Counted from the stretch's first letter, positions 24,310 to 34,463 are shown. The stretch: DNA of 64,000 nucleotides from a bacterium 210917-SL.2.15 (GCA_020555605.1 JAJCJC010000005.1:1-64000); one strand, 5' to 3'. Notes: generated from the sequence alone by a model not told the origin. Program-made: numbers and translations.

Positions 24310-25476
24310 TCAAGTGGCTTTTTTATAAAATGTATTTTTGGCAAAAATACTTAGAATAATTGGAATGATCAGCATCGCCACAGTTAAAAAGATAATATGA
24401 AATACAGAAAAATGGTCTAATACAGCACCGCCGATTGCGCTGCCAAATACGATACCAAAGTTAAATGTACTTGACTGTAAAGATGTGGCGACATCTTTCC
24501 CGGTTTCTACCTGTCTTGTTACAGCAGCTTGGAAAATGGTAACAAGTGCCCCAAAGGATACGCCCCACAAGAAGAATGCAATATGGGAAACGCCAAAAGT
24601 ACCTTTGAAGAAAATAAAAATAAACATTGTAACAAATGCAAGGGCAAGCATGAAAAATGTTAAAGGCCCCAAATGGTCGTCTACAAATTTTCCGGCTATC
24701 AAAACAGATACGATTGTACCAAGGCCGAAAACAAGAGACACAATTTGAATGCCGCCTGCCACTTCAAAATTTTCTACAAGAGGGGCGATGTATGTATATA
24801 AGCCATAGTGTGCCATGATTGCAAGGAATGTAACAACAAGGCAGATAAGGACAGATTTATTTTTTGCAATGGTAAATGGAGAATTTTCATTTGTTCTTTT
24901 CTCGCCGGGAATGGATGGCAAAATAATTTTTCCCAATATGGCGATGATAAGTATAACGATTGATAATACAGCAAATTCAACTCTCCAACTGATTTTTGTA
25001 CCGATGGATGTCATAATTGGCAAACCGATACCAAGCCCCAAAGTACAACCGGACATTGCCACGGCGATCGCTCTGCCGTGCATGTTTGCCGGAACCATTT
25101 TCATTGCATAGGCTGAAACCATTGGCCATAATATACCTGCAGAAATGCCGCCCATTAGTCTGGCAAGCGCAGTAATCGTATAAGAACCAGAAAGAGAAAT
25201 AATCAGGTTGGACACACCAAATATGATTAATAGAATAAGCAAAAGTTTTTTTCTGTTTGTGCTGATTGTTAATCTAATGAGAGGGATGGTTCCCACTGCT
25301 GATGCAATGGCGTAAACGCTGACAAGCAAACCGATTCGAGAATAAGATGCATTTAAGCCTGCACTCATTTCGGGCAAAACTCCGGAAGGTACTAGTTCTG
25401 ATAATATTGCCATGAATGTTACACTTGCTAGTAATATTAAATGCAACCAAGGGAAATTTTCCTTTTTTTCTTTCAT
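24310..25476 (-). CDS. MFS transporter of the island
   Basis: 388 residues, twelve predicted membrane segments, DHA1/AraJ-like layout with LARLMGGISAGILWPMVSAY (motif C region). It is divergent from the deaminase gene and shares its intergenic region, so it likely imports or exports a nucleobase-like substrate for it (inference). The sequence is clearly AT-rich compared with the flanking backbone, pointing to a foreign origin together with the next two genes. Confidence 0.82.
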   Translation of the reverse strand: MKEKKENFPWLHLILLASVTFMAILSELVPSGVLPEMSAGLNASYSRIGLLVSVYAIASAVGTIPLIRLTISTNRKKLLLILLIIFGVSNLIISLSGSYTITALARLMGGISAGILWPMVSAYAMKMVPANMHGRAIAVAMSGCTLGLGIGLPIMTSIGTKISWRVEFAVLSIVILIIAILGKIILPSIPGEKRTNENSPFTIAKNKSVLICLVVTFLAIMAHYGLYTYIAPLVENFEVAGGIQIVSLVFGLGTIVSVLIAGKFVDDHLGPLTFFMLALAFVTMFIFIFFKGTFGVSHIAFFLWGVSFGALVTIFQAAVTRQVETGKDVATSLQSSTFNFGIVFGSAIGGAVLDHFSVFHIIFLTVAMLIIPIILSIFAKNTFYKKAT

Positions 25477-25531
25477 TGGATTCTCACTTCCTTGATCCTA
25501 TAAATTGTACAGTTTGCCTTTTCATTTTGTC

Positions 25532-25680
25532 TGTTCATTATTTATTCATCAAAATTATTCTATATATAAAGTTGTTTTATCACAATGGATAAACAGCACA
25601 ATAGCCACGAGTTGTTTTTGTAGCTTTATCCATTGAAGATTCATTTCGTTATATTACACTATAATTGTTCATTATTTATT
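25532..25680. promoter_or_regulatory. Divergent control region with repeats between the MFS and codA genes
   Basis: The 15-mer TGTTCATTATTTATT occurs at 25532-25546 and again at 25666-25680, each about 55 bp from a divergent start codon. Between them lies a dyad with 11-bp arms, CAATGGATAAA (25583-25593) and TTTATCCATTG (25625-25635). TATAAT at 25660-25665 would serve codA. The repeats are candidate sites for the PucR regulator encoded downstream. Confidence 0.5.
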
Positions 25681-25734
25681 TCAGATGCGCGGTAACAGCA
25701 AAACAATGAATATTCAAATAAGGAGGAACAAGTT

Positions 25735-26985
25735 ATGAAAAAATTTATGAATGCAGTTATTTATGGACATGATGGAGCAAGTGAGATTTTGGTAGATAAC
25801 GGTATTATCAAAGAAATTGGCAACAATCTTGGTCCTGCTGAGGAAATCATTGACTTAAACGGAAAACTGGTCTGCGCTCCATATGTAGACCCCCATTTGC
25901 ATTTGGATTATGTATATACATTATCTGAACTGGGAAAAGAGGGTGCAGGTTCGGGCACACTGTTTGAAGCCATTGAAATGTGGCCAAAGTTTAAAGAAAC
26001 ACTGACAGTTGAAAGCGTTAAAAGACTTGCGGTAAAAGGACTGATAGACGAAGTTTCAAGAGGGGTTCAGCATATTCGTACACACATTGATGTGACAGAT
26101 CCGAAATTTACAGGCTTGAAAGCAATGCTGGAACTTAGAGAAGAATTGAAGGACAAAGTGGACATTCAAATTGTCGCTTTCCCGCAGCAGGGGATGTATT
26201 CATATAAAGGCGGACGTGAATTGGTTGAAGAAGCTCTCAAAATGGGGGCAGATGTTGTAGGCGGGATTCCGCACTATGAACCTGCAAGAGAATTTGGTGA
26301 AAAATCAATCCATGAAGCAGTAAAACTTGCTTTAAAATACGACAAACTCATTGACATTCACTGTGATGAAACAGATGATCCCCAGTCACGTTTTGTTGAA
26401 TTATTAAATGCTCTTGTACTGATGGAAGATTATGGCGCAAAAACAACAGCAAGCCATACTTGCTCCTTTGGTTCGGCGGATAATTCCTATGCTTACAGAA
26501 TGCTTGATTTGTTTAAAAAGAGCAAACTCAATTTCATTTCCTGTCCTACAGAAAATGTATATTTGCAGGGACGGCAGGATACATATCCCAAACGCCGCGG
26601 GATCACAAGGGTGAAAGAATTCAAAGAATATGGAATCAATGTTGCCTTTGCACAAGATTCTATAAACGATCCTTGGTATCCAATGGGGAATGGCAATATG
26701 ATGAATGTTCTTGACAATGGTATTCATCTTGCACAAATCATGTCCTCGGAAGATATTAAAACCGACTTGGATCTGATTACCATAAATGGCGCCCGCTGCT
26801 TAAATATTCAAGACAGATATGGTCTTGATGCCGGAAAAGATGCGAACTTCATCGTTCTTGACGGTGACAGCCCTTATGATGTAATTAGAAATCGTGCCGG
26901 AGTTCTTGCGTCTGTAAGAAAAGGTGAGTATTTATTCAAGCAGAAATCTGTTGAATATGATGTAAAACTTGATTTAGGCATTTAA
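25735..26985 (+). CDS. Cytosine deaminase-type amidohydrolase (CodA-like)
   Basis: 416 residues, TIM-barrel amidohydrolase. Metal ligands and fold motifs match E. coli CodA: PYVDPHLHLDYVYT, then GVQHIRTHIDVTDP, IDIHCDETDDPQSRFVE, TASHTCS, RGITRVKEFKEYGINVAF and AQDSINDPWYPMGN. The catalytic Glu (CDE) and the late Asp ligand are kept, but the His before that Asp is Gln here. It likely deaminates a cytosine- or isoguanine-like base; exact substrate uncertain. AGGAGGAAC precedes ATG 25735. Confidence 0.85.
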   Translation: MKKFMNAVIYGHDGASEILVDNGIIKEIGNNLGPAEEIIDLNGKLVCAPYVDPHLHLDYVYTLSELGKEGAGSGTLFEAIEMWPKFKETLTVESVKRLAVKGLIDEVSRGVQHIRTHIDVTDPKFTGLKAMLELREELKDKVDIQIVAFPQQGMYSYKGGRELVEEALKMGADVVGGIPHYEPAREFGEKSIHEAVKLALKYDKLIDIHCDETDDPQSRFVELLNALVLMEDYGAKTTASHTCSFGSADNSYAYRMLDLFKKSKLNFISCPTENVYLQGRQDTYPKRRGITRVKEFKEYGINVAFAQDSINDPWYPMGNGNMMNVLDNGIHLAQIMSSEDIKTDLDLITINGARCLNIQDRYGLDAGKDANFIVLDGDSPYDVIRNRAGVLASVRKGEYLFKQKSVEYDVKLDLGI

Positions 26986-27047
26986 TTCAGATATATATAA
27001 GTAAGGTCGAGCTTTAGCTTATATGAATCCGTAAAAACTCATAACAA

Positions 27048-27083
27048 CCCCCCTGATATGTGAAATAGATATCAGGGGGGTTT
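27048..27083 (+). terminator. Terminator after the deaminase gene
   Basis: A perfect 12-bp stem, CCCCCCTGATAT with ATATCAGGGGGG, followed by TTT. The rest of the 26986-27209 gap is AT-rich promoter-like sequence. Confidence 0.8.
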
Positions 27084-27209
27084 GCTGTATCCAAAAGTTG
27101 CTTTTTTTATAAAAAACATTCTTTTGCTGCTTGTGTTATGACAAAAGAATTGTACTGCGTACTTTTTTTGATTATAATTTGAATAGATAGATGTGATGGA
27201 GGTGTTTTT

Positions 27210-28424
27210 TTGTATATATATTGTTATGAACTTATGAAACTGCAATCTTTTAAAAATATTCGTCTGATTGCAGGAGAGTCTGGTTTGGATAGAAAAATAT
27301 CGTGGGTTTATGTTTTGCAGACGCCGTCTTTGGACAACTGGGTTTATGGGGAAGAAGTTCTTTTTGTCTTGAATTCTGATGATATATACAAAACCTTGCA
27401 GGATGCCATATCACATTGTATTTCCTGTGCTGTCATTTTAAAGGATAAGAATAATAAATCCATTTTGACACCGGAAGTAATTCAGCTTGCCCAGAAGGAA
27501 AATTTCCCTCTCTTTGAAATGGATTACTATATAAAAATTATAGATGTTACAAGGGAAATTAGCACCTATATTATCCATAAACAGGAGACAACTGAATATC
27601 TGAATTATTTTTTTTATAAGATTTTTCATGCAGATGATTTAAAAACAGAAGATATGGAAGAGTTTGCGTTGAATTACGGTTTTTTAAATGAGCATCACTT
27701 TTTGGTAGCGACGATATATGGAAAAAATGTATCCAAATTGAACGATATAAAATCTTTGTTTCATATTTATGTAACAGAAGGAAATATCCGATTTTTGAGT
27801 GCTGTTTTAAACGGCAGATTTGTCATTATAGCCTATGGATTACCATCATATATGGAACAAGCAATACAGGTTATTAAAAACACATTTTTAGTCATCGAAA
27901 AAAAAGTTGTGGATTCTTTATATATGGGGATTGGAAATATATCTTCTCATCTTAGGGATATTCGATACAGCTATATCAAATCAATAAAGGCATTGTATTT
28001 GTGCAGCGATCAAGAAAAAATTGTAGATTACAATGAACTTGGTTTTTCCCGTCTGCTTTTAAATGTAGCTGATGTCAATGTACTGAAAGATTATTCCAGT
28101 CATATATTGGGTAAAATAATGGACTATGATAAACAGAACAATACTTTTTTTGTAGATACCATAAAATCTTATGTGCTTTTTAATGGAAACATAAATAAAA
28201 GTGCAAATAAATTGCATATTCACAGAAATACCTGTATTTATCGTATTTCTAAAATTAAGGAATTGTTTGATATAGATTTGGACAATCCTTATATGCGAGC
28301 GGATATTTTGAATGCATTGTCTATTCATGATTTTCTGAAAAATGCAGATTCAAATGATTTAGATATATCCCACGAAACCATCGATCTGCATTTCAAAGGA
28401 AACAAAAAAGATTATTTTTCTTAA
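27210..28424 (+). CDS. PucR-family transcriptional regulator
   Basis: 404 residues. The N-terminal purine-catabolism domain includes MKLQSFKNIRLIAGESGLDR; a middle GGDEF-like region follows; the C-terminal HTH_30 reads NKSANKLHIHRNTCIYRISK. The family activates nucleobase and related catabolic genes, in keeping with the deaminase just upstream. TTG start with GGAGG seven bases before. AT-rich like its two neighbours. Probable target: the repeats at 25532-25680. Confidence 0.87.
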   Translation: MYIYCYELMKLQSFKNIRLIAGESGLDRKISWVYVLQTPSLDNWVYGEEVLFVLNSDDIYKTLQDAISHCISCAVILKDKNNKSILTPEVIQLAQKENFPLFEMDYYIKIIDVTREISTYIIHKQETTEYLNYFFYKIFHADDLKTEDMEEFALNYGFLNEHHFLVATIYGKNVSKLNDIKSLFHIYVTEGNIRFLSAVLNGRFVIIAYGLPSYMEQAIQVIKNTFLVIEKKVVDSLYMGIGNISSHLRDIRYSYIKSIKALYLCSDQEKIVDYNELGFSRLLLNVADVNVLKDYSSHILGKIMDYDKQNNTFFVDTIKSYVLFNGNINKSANKLHIHRNTCIYRISKIKELFDIDLDNPYMRADILNALSIHDFLKNADSNDLDISHETIDLHFKGNKKDYFS

Positions 28425-28443
28425 TTATCACCACTTTACAACT

Positions 28444-29130
28444 TTATAAATGATATCCCTGAAGGCAAATCAACTGTTTTAGAGCCTTAATGATGTGGCT
28501 GGATTTTATATTGGTTTCGATGTTTTTTACGAAACTGGTATAAAATACCCGACGTCTGATTTCTTCGCTTAGGCTAAAACGAAATTCCTGTGCACTTTTG
28601 CCACGATAACTGGAAAACTTTTCATCTTGATAAGTCAGAAGCTTCATAGCACAATAGCTGATGTTGATAAAATTGACCAACATTTCAATTCCCCGGAAGC
28701 TTCGTATCCTATAACTGCATAAGGACCAGAAAGTTTGCTGTGCATAGTAACTTATTTCGATATTCCATCTGAACGAGTATAAGAATCGAGGGATGTATTT
28801 CATCCAATGACTTCCAGTCTGGTTCAATGGAGCTTTTTCCTGCCATGCACAAAATATTTGCAGCTGTTCTGGAAAGACAGTACTGAAGAAGAGACGCCTT
28901 GTTCCTTTCTCTTTTTCTGCAGCAGTTACATATGCAAGTACTTCCCTTGAACCGAAGAGATTCGTGAGTACACGACGTACACCAGTATAATAATCTCCAA
29001 TCTTTTCATCAGAAAGCATGAAATCTTCTTCAACAGAAAGCCGTTTTCCATGTTTAGCAGGTCTTCCGCGTCGGCCAGTAGGCTGTGGAGCCAGATCATA
29101 AATTACAGAATCTGGTCTTGCATTACCAAT
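28444..29130 (-). pseudogene. DDE transposase of a second IS, 5' end cut off by IS copy 2
   Basis: The minus strand reads VIYDLAPQPTGRRGRPAKHG, GDYYTGVRRVLTNLFGSREV, SHWMKYIPRFLYSFRWNIEI and HIIKALKQLICLQGYHL, the C-terminal half of an IS4/IS701-like transposase with the final Glu in the RWNIE motif. The reading meets the IS3 end at about 29131 and loses its N-terminus there. Upstream sequence in that frame is IS3 DNA, not transposase. Confidence 0.75.
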
Positions 29131-29131
29131 C

Positions 29132-29882
29132 TGTCCCCTTTCCCGAATTGATGAACAAAAAAAACATTCGTTATAATGGAAAGGAGTTGATGAAAGCCGC
29201 CGGAATCCACTCCATGCGCAAAAAGGCCTACGAAACCACCACGAACTCCCGCCATTGCCATCCCATCGCGCCCAATCTGCTGAAGCGTCAATTTCCTTTT
29301 GCACAACCGAATCAGGCCTGGGTAGGTGGTATCACCTATATTCCCACCGGCGAAGGCTGGCTGTATTTGGCTGCCGTCAAAGACTTATGCACCAAGAAGG
29401 TTGTGGGTTACGCCTTTTCCAGCCGCATTGATACACAGTTGACCCTATCCGCGTTGGACATGGCGGTACGCCGCGAACGGCCCAGCCCTGGCCTGATTTT
29501 CCACAGTGACAGGGGCGTCCAGTATGCCGCGGAAGCCTTTCGGGACAGGCTTGCCGTGCTGGGCATCCGGCAAAGCATGTCCCGCAAAGGCGACCCCTAC
29601 GATAACGCTGTGGCGGAGAACTTTTTCAGCTGCCTCAAATGTGAACGGATCCACCTGCGCCAATATGGCTCCCGCCGTGCTGCTCAAGCGGATATTTTCG
29701 CCTATATCGAGGCCTTTTACAATACGCTGCGCCCGCATTCCGCCATTGGCTGGCTCTCACCGTGCGCTTTTGAACTGCGGCTGCGCAATGCCTCCGCCGC
29801 CTGATCTGAGAGATTTTACGTATTACTGCGATTCATTCCGTTTTTCGCGCCTTTTACTGTCTATTTTTTCGGGAGGGGCTCA
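29132..29882 (+). mobile_element. IS3-family insertion sequence, copy 2 (internally deleted)
   Basis: Same orientation and nearly the same sequence as copy 1. The left end TGTCCCCTTTCCCGAATTGA and the right end GGGAGGGGCTCA are imperfect inverted repeats. After TATAATGGAAAGG it jumps directly to TTGATGAAAGCC, missing about 265 bp present in copy 1. It inserted into the transposase at 28444-29130. Confidence 0.8.
29190..29804 (+). pseudogene. IS3 transposase remnant, copy 2
   Basis: 204 residues from ATG 29190, covering only the DDE domain (KAAGIHSMRKKAY to FELRLRNASAA). The N-terminal DNA-binding part is lost by the internal deletion. The first catalytic Asp is changed: VGGITYIP here, VGDITYIP in copy 1. 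With a catalytic residue missing and no N-terminus it cannot be active. Confidence 0.85.
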
Positions 29883-30053
29883 CCTCTTGCCAAGCATGCC
29901 CCTTTTTACATTTCCACTAAGCTTTTTTATTGCTTCCAAAAGCGGTGGCAACCCAAGTTCCCTATTCTTCTCAAAGTCTCACCCTGCCATAAGATCGGCG
30001 TCTTCGGATATATATTTTGGCATTCCACCACCCCGGATTTTGAATTAACTTGG
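29883..30053. other. Short gap between IS copy 2 and tRNA-Ser
   Basis: No gene is supported. On the minus strand a few residues (VVECQNIYPKTPILW) look like a transposase scrap, but this is too short to name. Confidence 0.3.
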
Positions 30054-30089
30054 TATAGAAAAAAACTCCGGAAGCAAACGCCTCCGGAG
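30054..30089 (-). terminator. Terminator of tRNA-Ser
   Basis: Minus strand CTCCGGAGGC, GTTT, GCTTCCGGAG followed by TTTTTTT. Confidence 0.85.
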
Positions 30090-30093
30090 CCTA

Positions 30094-30185
30094 TGGCGGA
30101 GATGGAGAGATTCGAACTCTCGCGCGTTGTTTCGACGCCTACCGCATTTCGAGTGCGGACCCTTCAACCACTTGGGTACATCTCC
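30094..30185 (-). tRNA. tRNA-Ser (anticodon CGA)
   Basis: Minus strand, 92 nt with encoded CCA. Acceptor GGAGATG/CATCTCC; anticodon loop CTCGAAA between CCGCA and TGCGG; a long variable arm (GCGTCGAAACAACGCGC) as required for tRNA-Ser; T arm GAGAG-TTCGAAT-CTCTC. It marks the right boundary of the degraded mobile region. Confidence 0.93.
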
Positions 30186-30506
30186 ATATTCAGTTGTTGC
30201 TTGGAAAACTTAAGCATTCTGTTAGCGTTTCGCTTGCTCCGTGCTCACCCGGATGCCCGCAAATCCTGACGGGACGCGACTTTGTGGCTTTTCACCCGCC
30301 CCGCCGCCGTAGCGATTTCGAGTCAGCCCTATTATGGCCTCTTCGATACTGCTGCAAAATAAGCTTATTTATTATGCCATAAATTCCCGGCTCTTGCAAG
30401 GGGTTTTCTGCCCAGCCCAAAATATTTTCTCCAATGTCTCTGTTTTTGCGGCAGAAGACAGCGCAGCCTGTTTTTTGCCGCAAAATTGCGCCGCCAAAAA
30501 TTTATG
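30186..30506. other. Intergenic region between tRNA-Ser and the ABC transporter promoter
   Basis: No gene is supported. It contains a perfect 10-bp dyad, TTTTGCGGCA (30444-30453) and TGCCGCAAAA (30476-30485), spaced by 22 bases, just upstream of the transporter promoter. Confidence 0.45.
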
Positions 30507-30718
30507 GTGACAAACGTGCAAAAATCATGTATAATAAAACTGTTGTTTCCAGTACCCGCAGGGTATTTTCTCTGGATTTGTGCATATTCATACATTCCAG
30601 CTCAGAAACCGCCCTGCCTAAACAAATGATTTCCCGTAAAAGAAGCAGCGGCGGTGCAGAATTCATAGCGCATCGATGCGGCTTTTTTATATTAAATGGA
30701 AGAAAGGAAGATCTTACT
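30507..30718 (+). promoter_or_regulatory. Promoter and ~175-nt leader of the amino acid ABC transporter operon
   Basis: GTGACA (30507-30512), 17 bp, TATAAT (30530-30535). The leader contains AGCGCATCGATGCGGCTTTT near 30667-30687, a short hairpin followed by a T-run just before the ribosome site, so premature termination is possible. No known riboswitch class was recognised. Confidence 0.5.
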
Positions 30719-31525
30719 ATGACGAAATTTACCAAACGGACCGCCGCGGTACTCACAGCTTCTCTGATGCTGGCCGGTGTCATTTCCGGCTGCGGTAACA
30801 ACGCCAATAACGCCCCCCCCTCTACCGGCAGCGACAATGAGGGAACCAAGGTTTATAAGATTGTAGCGGACAACTCTTTTGCCCCCTTCGATTTCATGGA
30901 TCCCGACACCATGGAATATACCGGTATCGACATGGATTTGCTCGCCGCCATCGCCGAGGATCAAGGTTTTGAATATACCATTGACAACTGCGGCTGGGAT
31001 GCAGCGCTGTCCAGCCTGGGCGCCGGCCAGGCCGACGGCATGATCGCTGGTATGACCATCTCCGATGAGCGCAAGGAATCCTATGATTTCTCCGCTCCTT
31101 ACTTCGAGGGCGGCCAGATCATGTTTGTCAAGGGCGACAGTTCTATTACTTCCATTGAAGATCTGAGCGGCAAGACCGTTGCGGTCAAGGCTGGCACCGA
31201 AAGCGAAAAGTATGCTCAGAGCGTTGCCGATGAATATGGCTTCACCATTGTTTCCTACAAGGATTCCCCCACGGTGTACACCGCTGTGACCAATGGCAAC
31301 GATGCCGCGGGCTTTGAGGACTTCTCCGTAATTAACTACCAGATCGCCGCACAGGAACTGGATCTGAAGACCGTGGGCGACAAGGTCCAGGTCGGCAACT
31401 ACGGCTTCGCCGTTTTGAAGGGCACCAATCCTGAACTGATCGAAATGTTCAACGCAGGCCTCGCCAACATCCAGGCCAACGGCACCTATGACGCAATCCT
31501 GGCCAACTACGGCATCGAGGGCTGA
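30719..31525 (+). CDS. Polar amino acid ABC transporter, substrate-binding lipoprotein
   Basis: 268 residues. Signal peptide with lipobox AGVISGC, then an SBP_bac_3 domain: SFAPFDFMDPDTMEYTGIDM, DGMIAGMTISDERKESYDFS, GKTVAVKAGTESEKYA. It captures a polar amino acid outside the membrane. ATG 30719 with AAAGGA upstream; the longer reading beginning at 30434 lacks a ribosome site and would precede the signal peptide. First of three genes. Confidence 0.93.
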   Translation: MTKFTKRTAAVLTASLMLAGVISGCGNNANNAPPSTGSDNEGTKVYKIVADNSFAPFDFMDPDTMEYTGIDMDLLAAIAEDQGFEYTIDNCGWDAALSSLGAGQADGMIAGMTISDERKESYDFSAPYFEGGQIMFVKGDSSITSIEDLSGKTVAVKAGTESEKYAQSVADEYGFTIVSYKDSPTVYTAVTNGNDAAGFEDFSVINYQIAAQELDLKTVGDKVQVGNYGFAVLKGTNPELIEMFNAGLANIQANGTYDAILANYGIEG

Positions 31526-31570
31526 GCGTTTCATCCCTTCCGCCAACCCCAACAATAGGAAGTTGATTTT

Positions 31571-32225
31571 ATGTTCCAATCGTTTCTTGAAACTTTGCAG
31601 CGCGCCTGGCCGTTCCTGATCCAGGGTTTTCAAATCACCATCGAGATCTGGGCGATTTCCGTCGTCATCGGCATCGTGGTCGGCCTGTTCTCCTGCCTGA
31701 TGAAGATCTCTCGGTTCAAGGTGTTGAATCTGATCGCCAATTTTTACATCTGGCTGATCCGCGGTACGCCCATGATCGTGCAGGCCCTGGTGGTATACTT
31801 CGGTATGCCTCAGGTCATCCCCGGTTTTCATCCCACGCCTTTTATGGCGGGCATCATCACCCTGAGCCTGAACGCCGGCGCCTATCTCTCTGAAATTTTC
31901 CGCAGCGGCATTCAGGCCGTGCCGAGAGGACAGACGGAGGCCGCCCGCAGCCTGGGCCTCAGCGCCGGTCGCACTACGGTGAAAATCGTTCTGCCGCAGG
32001 CGTTCAAAATCGCCATTCCGCCCATGGTGAACCAGTTTATCATCACGCTGAAGGACACTTCGATCCTGACCATAATCGGACTGGCGGAGATCGTGAACAA
32101 AGCCACCCAGTATGTATCGGTACGCTACGATTATTTTGCAACCTATGTGTGGGTCGGTATTTTCTATCTGGTGTTCACATCCCTGCTGATGATTTTGGCA
32201 CATTATATGGAAAAGAGACTGAGCT

Positions 32226-32251
<26 letters not shown>
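31571..32251 (+). CDS. Polar amino acid ABC transporter permease
   Basis: 226 residues, five membrane helices. The EAA loop reads [24 protein letters not shown], the contact point with the ATPase. Family HEQ/HisM-GlnP. It forms the channel with the binding protein and ATPase encoded on either side; only one permease gene is present, so it likely works as a homodimer. Confidence 0.92.
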
Positions 32252-32957
<706 letters not shown>

Positions 32958-32980
32958 TCTTCCCCTGTTGCAGAACGCAA

Positions 32981-33014
32981 AAAACTCCCGAAACCCATGG
33001 GTTTCGGGAGTTTT
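32981..33014. terminator. Bidirectional terminator (perfect 34-bp palindrome)
   Basis: AAAACTCCCGAAACCC followed by its exact complement, centred on CATG, between the convergent ABC operon and pncB. The flanking A and T runs make it work in both directions. Confidence 0.9.
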
Positions 33015-33029
33015 CAATACCCTTTCCGC

Positions 33030-34463
33030 TCACGTCTTCGCCTTGTGCAGCAGTTCCGCCTTGACATCCCATAATTTCTGAGACAGATCGACATAATAGT
33101 TGTGGGGATTCTCAAAGCGCTTCACTTCATCCCACTGCCGCTCGATCTGACGGACACAATAGGCACGGATCGTTTCGATATCCGGCAAGTCATAAATCAG
33201 CGTGCCGCTTTTGAAAACAGGCCGCAGCAGCTCCTCGGCCCGATAATTTTCCACCGTTTCCCGCTTCCATACTGCATCGGGGTCGAACAGCTCCAAAGGC
33301 TTCGTTTCGTCCATCGGTTCATCATAAACTGTAATCAGATCGGCAATGGCCTTATCAGTTTCTTTTTCAAAAATACGCCAGACCTTTTTAAAATGAGGTG
33401 TGGTCACCTTGCTGGGATTTTCACTGACTTTGATCTTGGGGATCACATTCCCTTCCGCGTCCTCAATGGCAGCCAGCTTATACACTCCGCCGAACACCGG
33501 TTCGCTCTTGGAAGTAATCAGCCGCTCGCCCACACCGAAAGCATCGATGCAGGCGCCCTGATTGATGAGGTCGCGGATAATATACTCATCCAGAGCATTG
33601 GAGGCCACGATCCTGCACTCCTTCAGTCCCGCCTCATCCAGCATGCTGCGGGCCTTGCGCGACAGGTAGGTCAGGTCGCCGGAATCAATGCGGATCGCCC
33701 CATGGGTGATGCCGTGCTTGTGAAAAGCGCGGATGGCGTTGGGTACGCCGGAGCGGAGCACGTTGTAGGTGTCCACCAAGAGCGTAGCGGAGGCAGGATA
33801 CAAGGCACAATAAGTGTCAAAAGCCGTGAATTCGTCTTCGAACATCTGAACCCAGGAATGGGCCATGGTACCGCCGGCGGGTACGCCGTAGCGCTCATCA
33901 GCCATAGCGCAGGCCGTGCCGCTGCATCCGGCGAGGTAGGCCGCCCGGGCGCCGGACACTGCACCGTCCGCCCCCTGCGCCCGACGGGAGCCGAATTCCG
34001 ACACGGCGCGCCCCTGGGCGGCGCGCACGATGCGGTTGGCCTTGGTGGCAATCAGGGACTGGTGGTTCAGCGTCAGGAGTACATAGGTCTCAATAAACTG
34101 CGCCTCGATGGCCGGCGCGCGCACGGTGAGGATCGGCTCTTTGGGAAACACTGGTGTGCCTTCAGGCACCGCCCAGATGTCGCCGGTAAAGCGGAACGTG
34201 CGCAGGAAAGCGAGAAAATCCTCGCAAAAGGCGCCTTTAGAGCGCAGATAGGCAATATCTTCCTCATCAAAATGCAGCTGCTGAATATAGCGCACTACCT
34301 CTTCCAGACCCGCCGCAATGGCAAACCCACCGCCGTCGGGCACGGAACGGAAAAAGACGTCAAAATAGCAGATGCGATCCTTCAGCCCTGTCTGAAAATA
34401 GCCGTTGCCCATGGTCAGTTCATAAAAATCGAACAGCATGGTATAATTGATATCCTGTTTCAT
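33030..34463 (-). CDS. pncB: Nicotinate phosphoribosyltransferase
   Basis: 477 residues. Converts nicotinate and PRPP to NaMN in NAD salvage. Motifs: LFDFYELTMGNGYFQTG, EFGSRRAQGADGAVSGARAA, GAIRIDSGDLTYLSRKARSM. Length fits the Firmicute form. AGAAGGGG before ATG 34463. It follows the nicotinamidase gene by 38 bp, so the two make a nicotinamide-to-NaMN pair. Confidence 0.94.
   Translation of the reverse strand: MKQDINYTMLFDFYELTMGNGYFQTGLKDRICYFDVFFRSVPDGGGFAIAAGLEEVVRYIQQLHFDEEDIAYLRSKGAFCEDFLAFLRTFRFTGDIWAVPEGTPVFPKEPILTVRAPAIEAQFIETYVLLTLNHQSLIATKANRIVRAAQGRAVSEFGSRRAQGADGAVSGARAAYLAGCSGTACAMADERYGVPAGGTMAHSWVQMFEDEFTAFDTYCALYPASATLLVDTYNVLRSGVPNAIRAFHKHGITHGAIRIDSGDLTYLSRKARSMLDEAGLKECRIVASNALDEYIIRDLINQGACIDAFGVGERLITSKSEPVFGGVYKLAAIEDAEGNVIPKIKVSENPSKVTTPHFKKVWRIFEKETDKAIADLITVYDEPMDETKPLELFDPDAVWKRETVENYRAEELLRPVFKSGTLIYDLPDIETIRAYCVRQIERQWDEVKRFENPHNYYVDLSQKLWDVKAELLHKAKT

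Noticed and set aside
30692-32203. A 503-codon open frame antisense to the ABC transporter genes
   Set aside because: The plus strand carries three well-defined transporter genes with motifs; the antisense frame has none.
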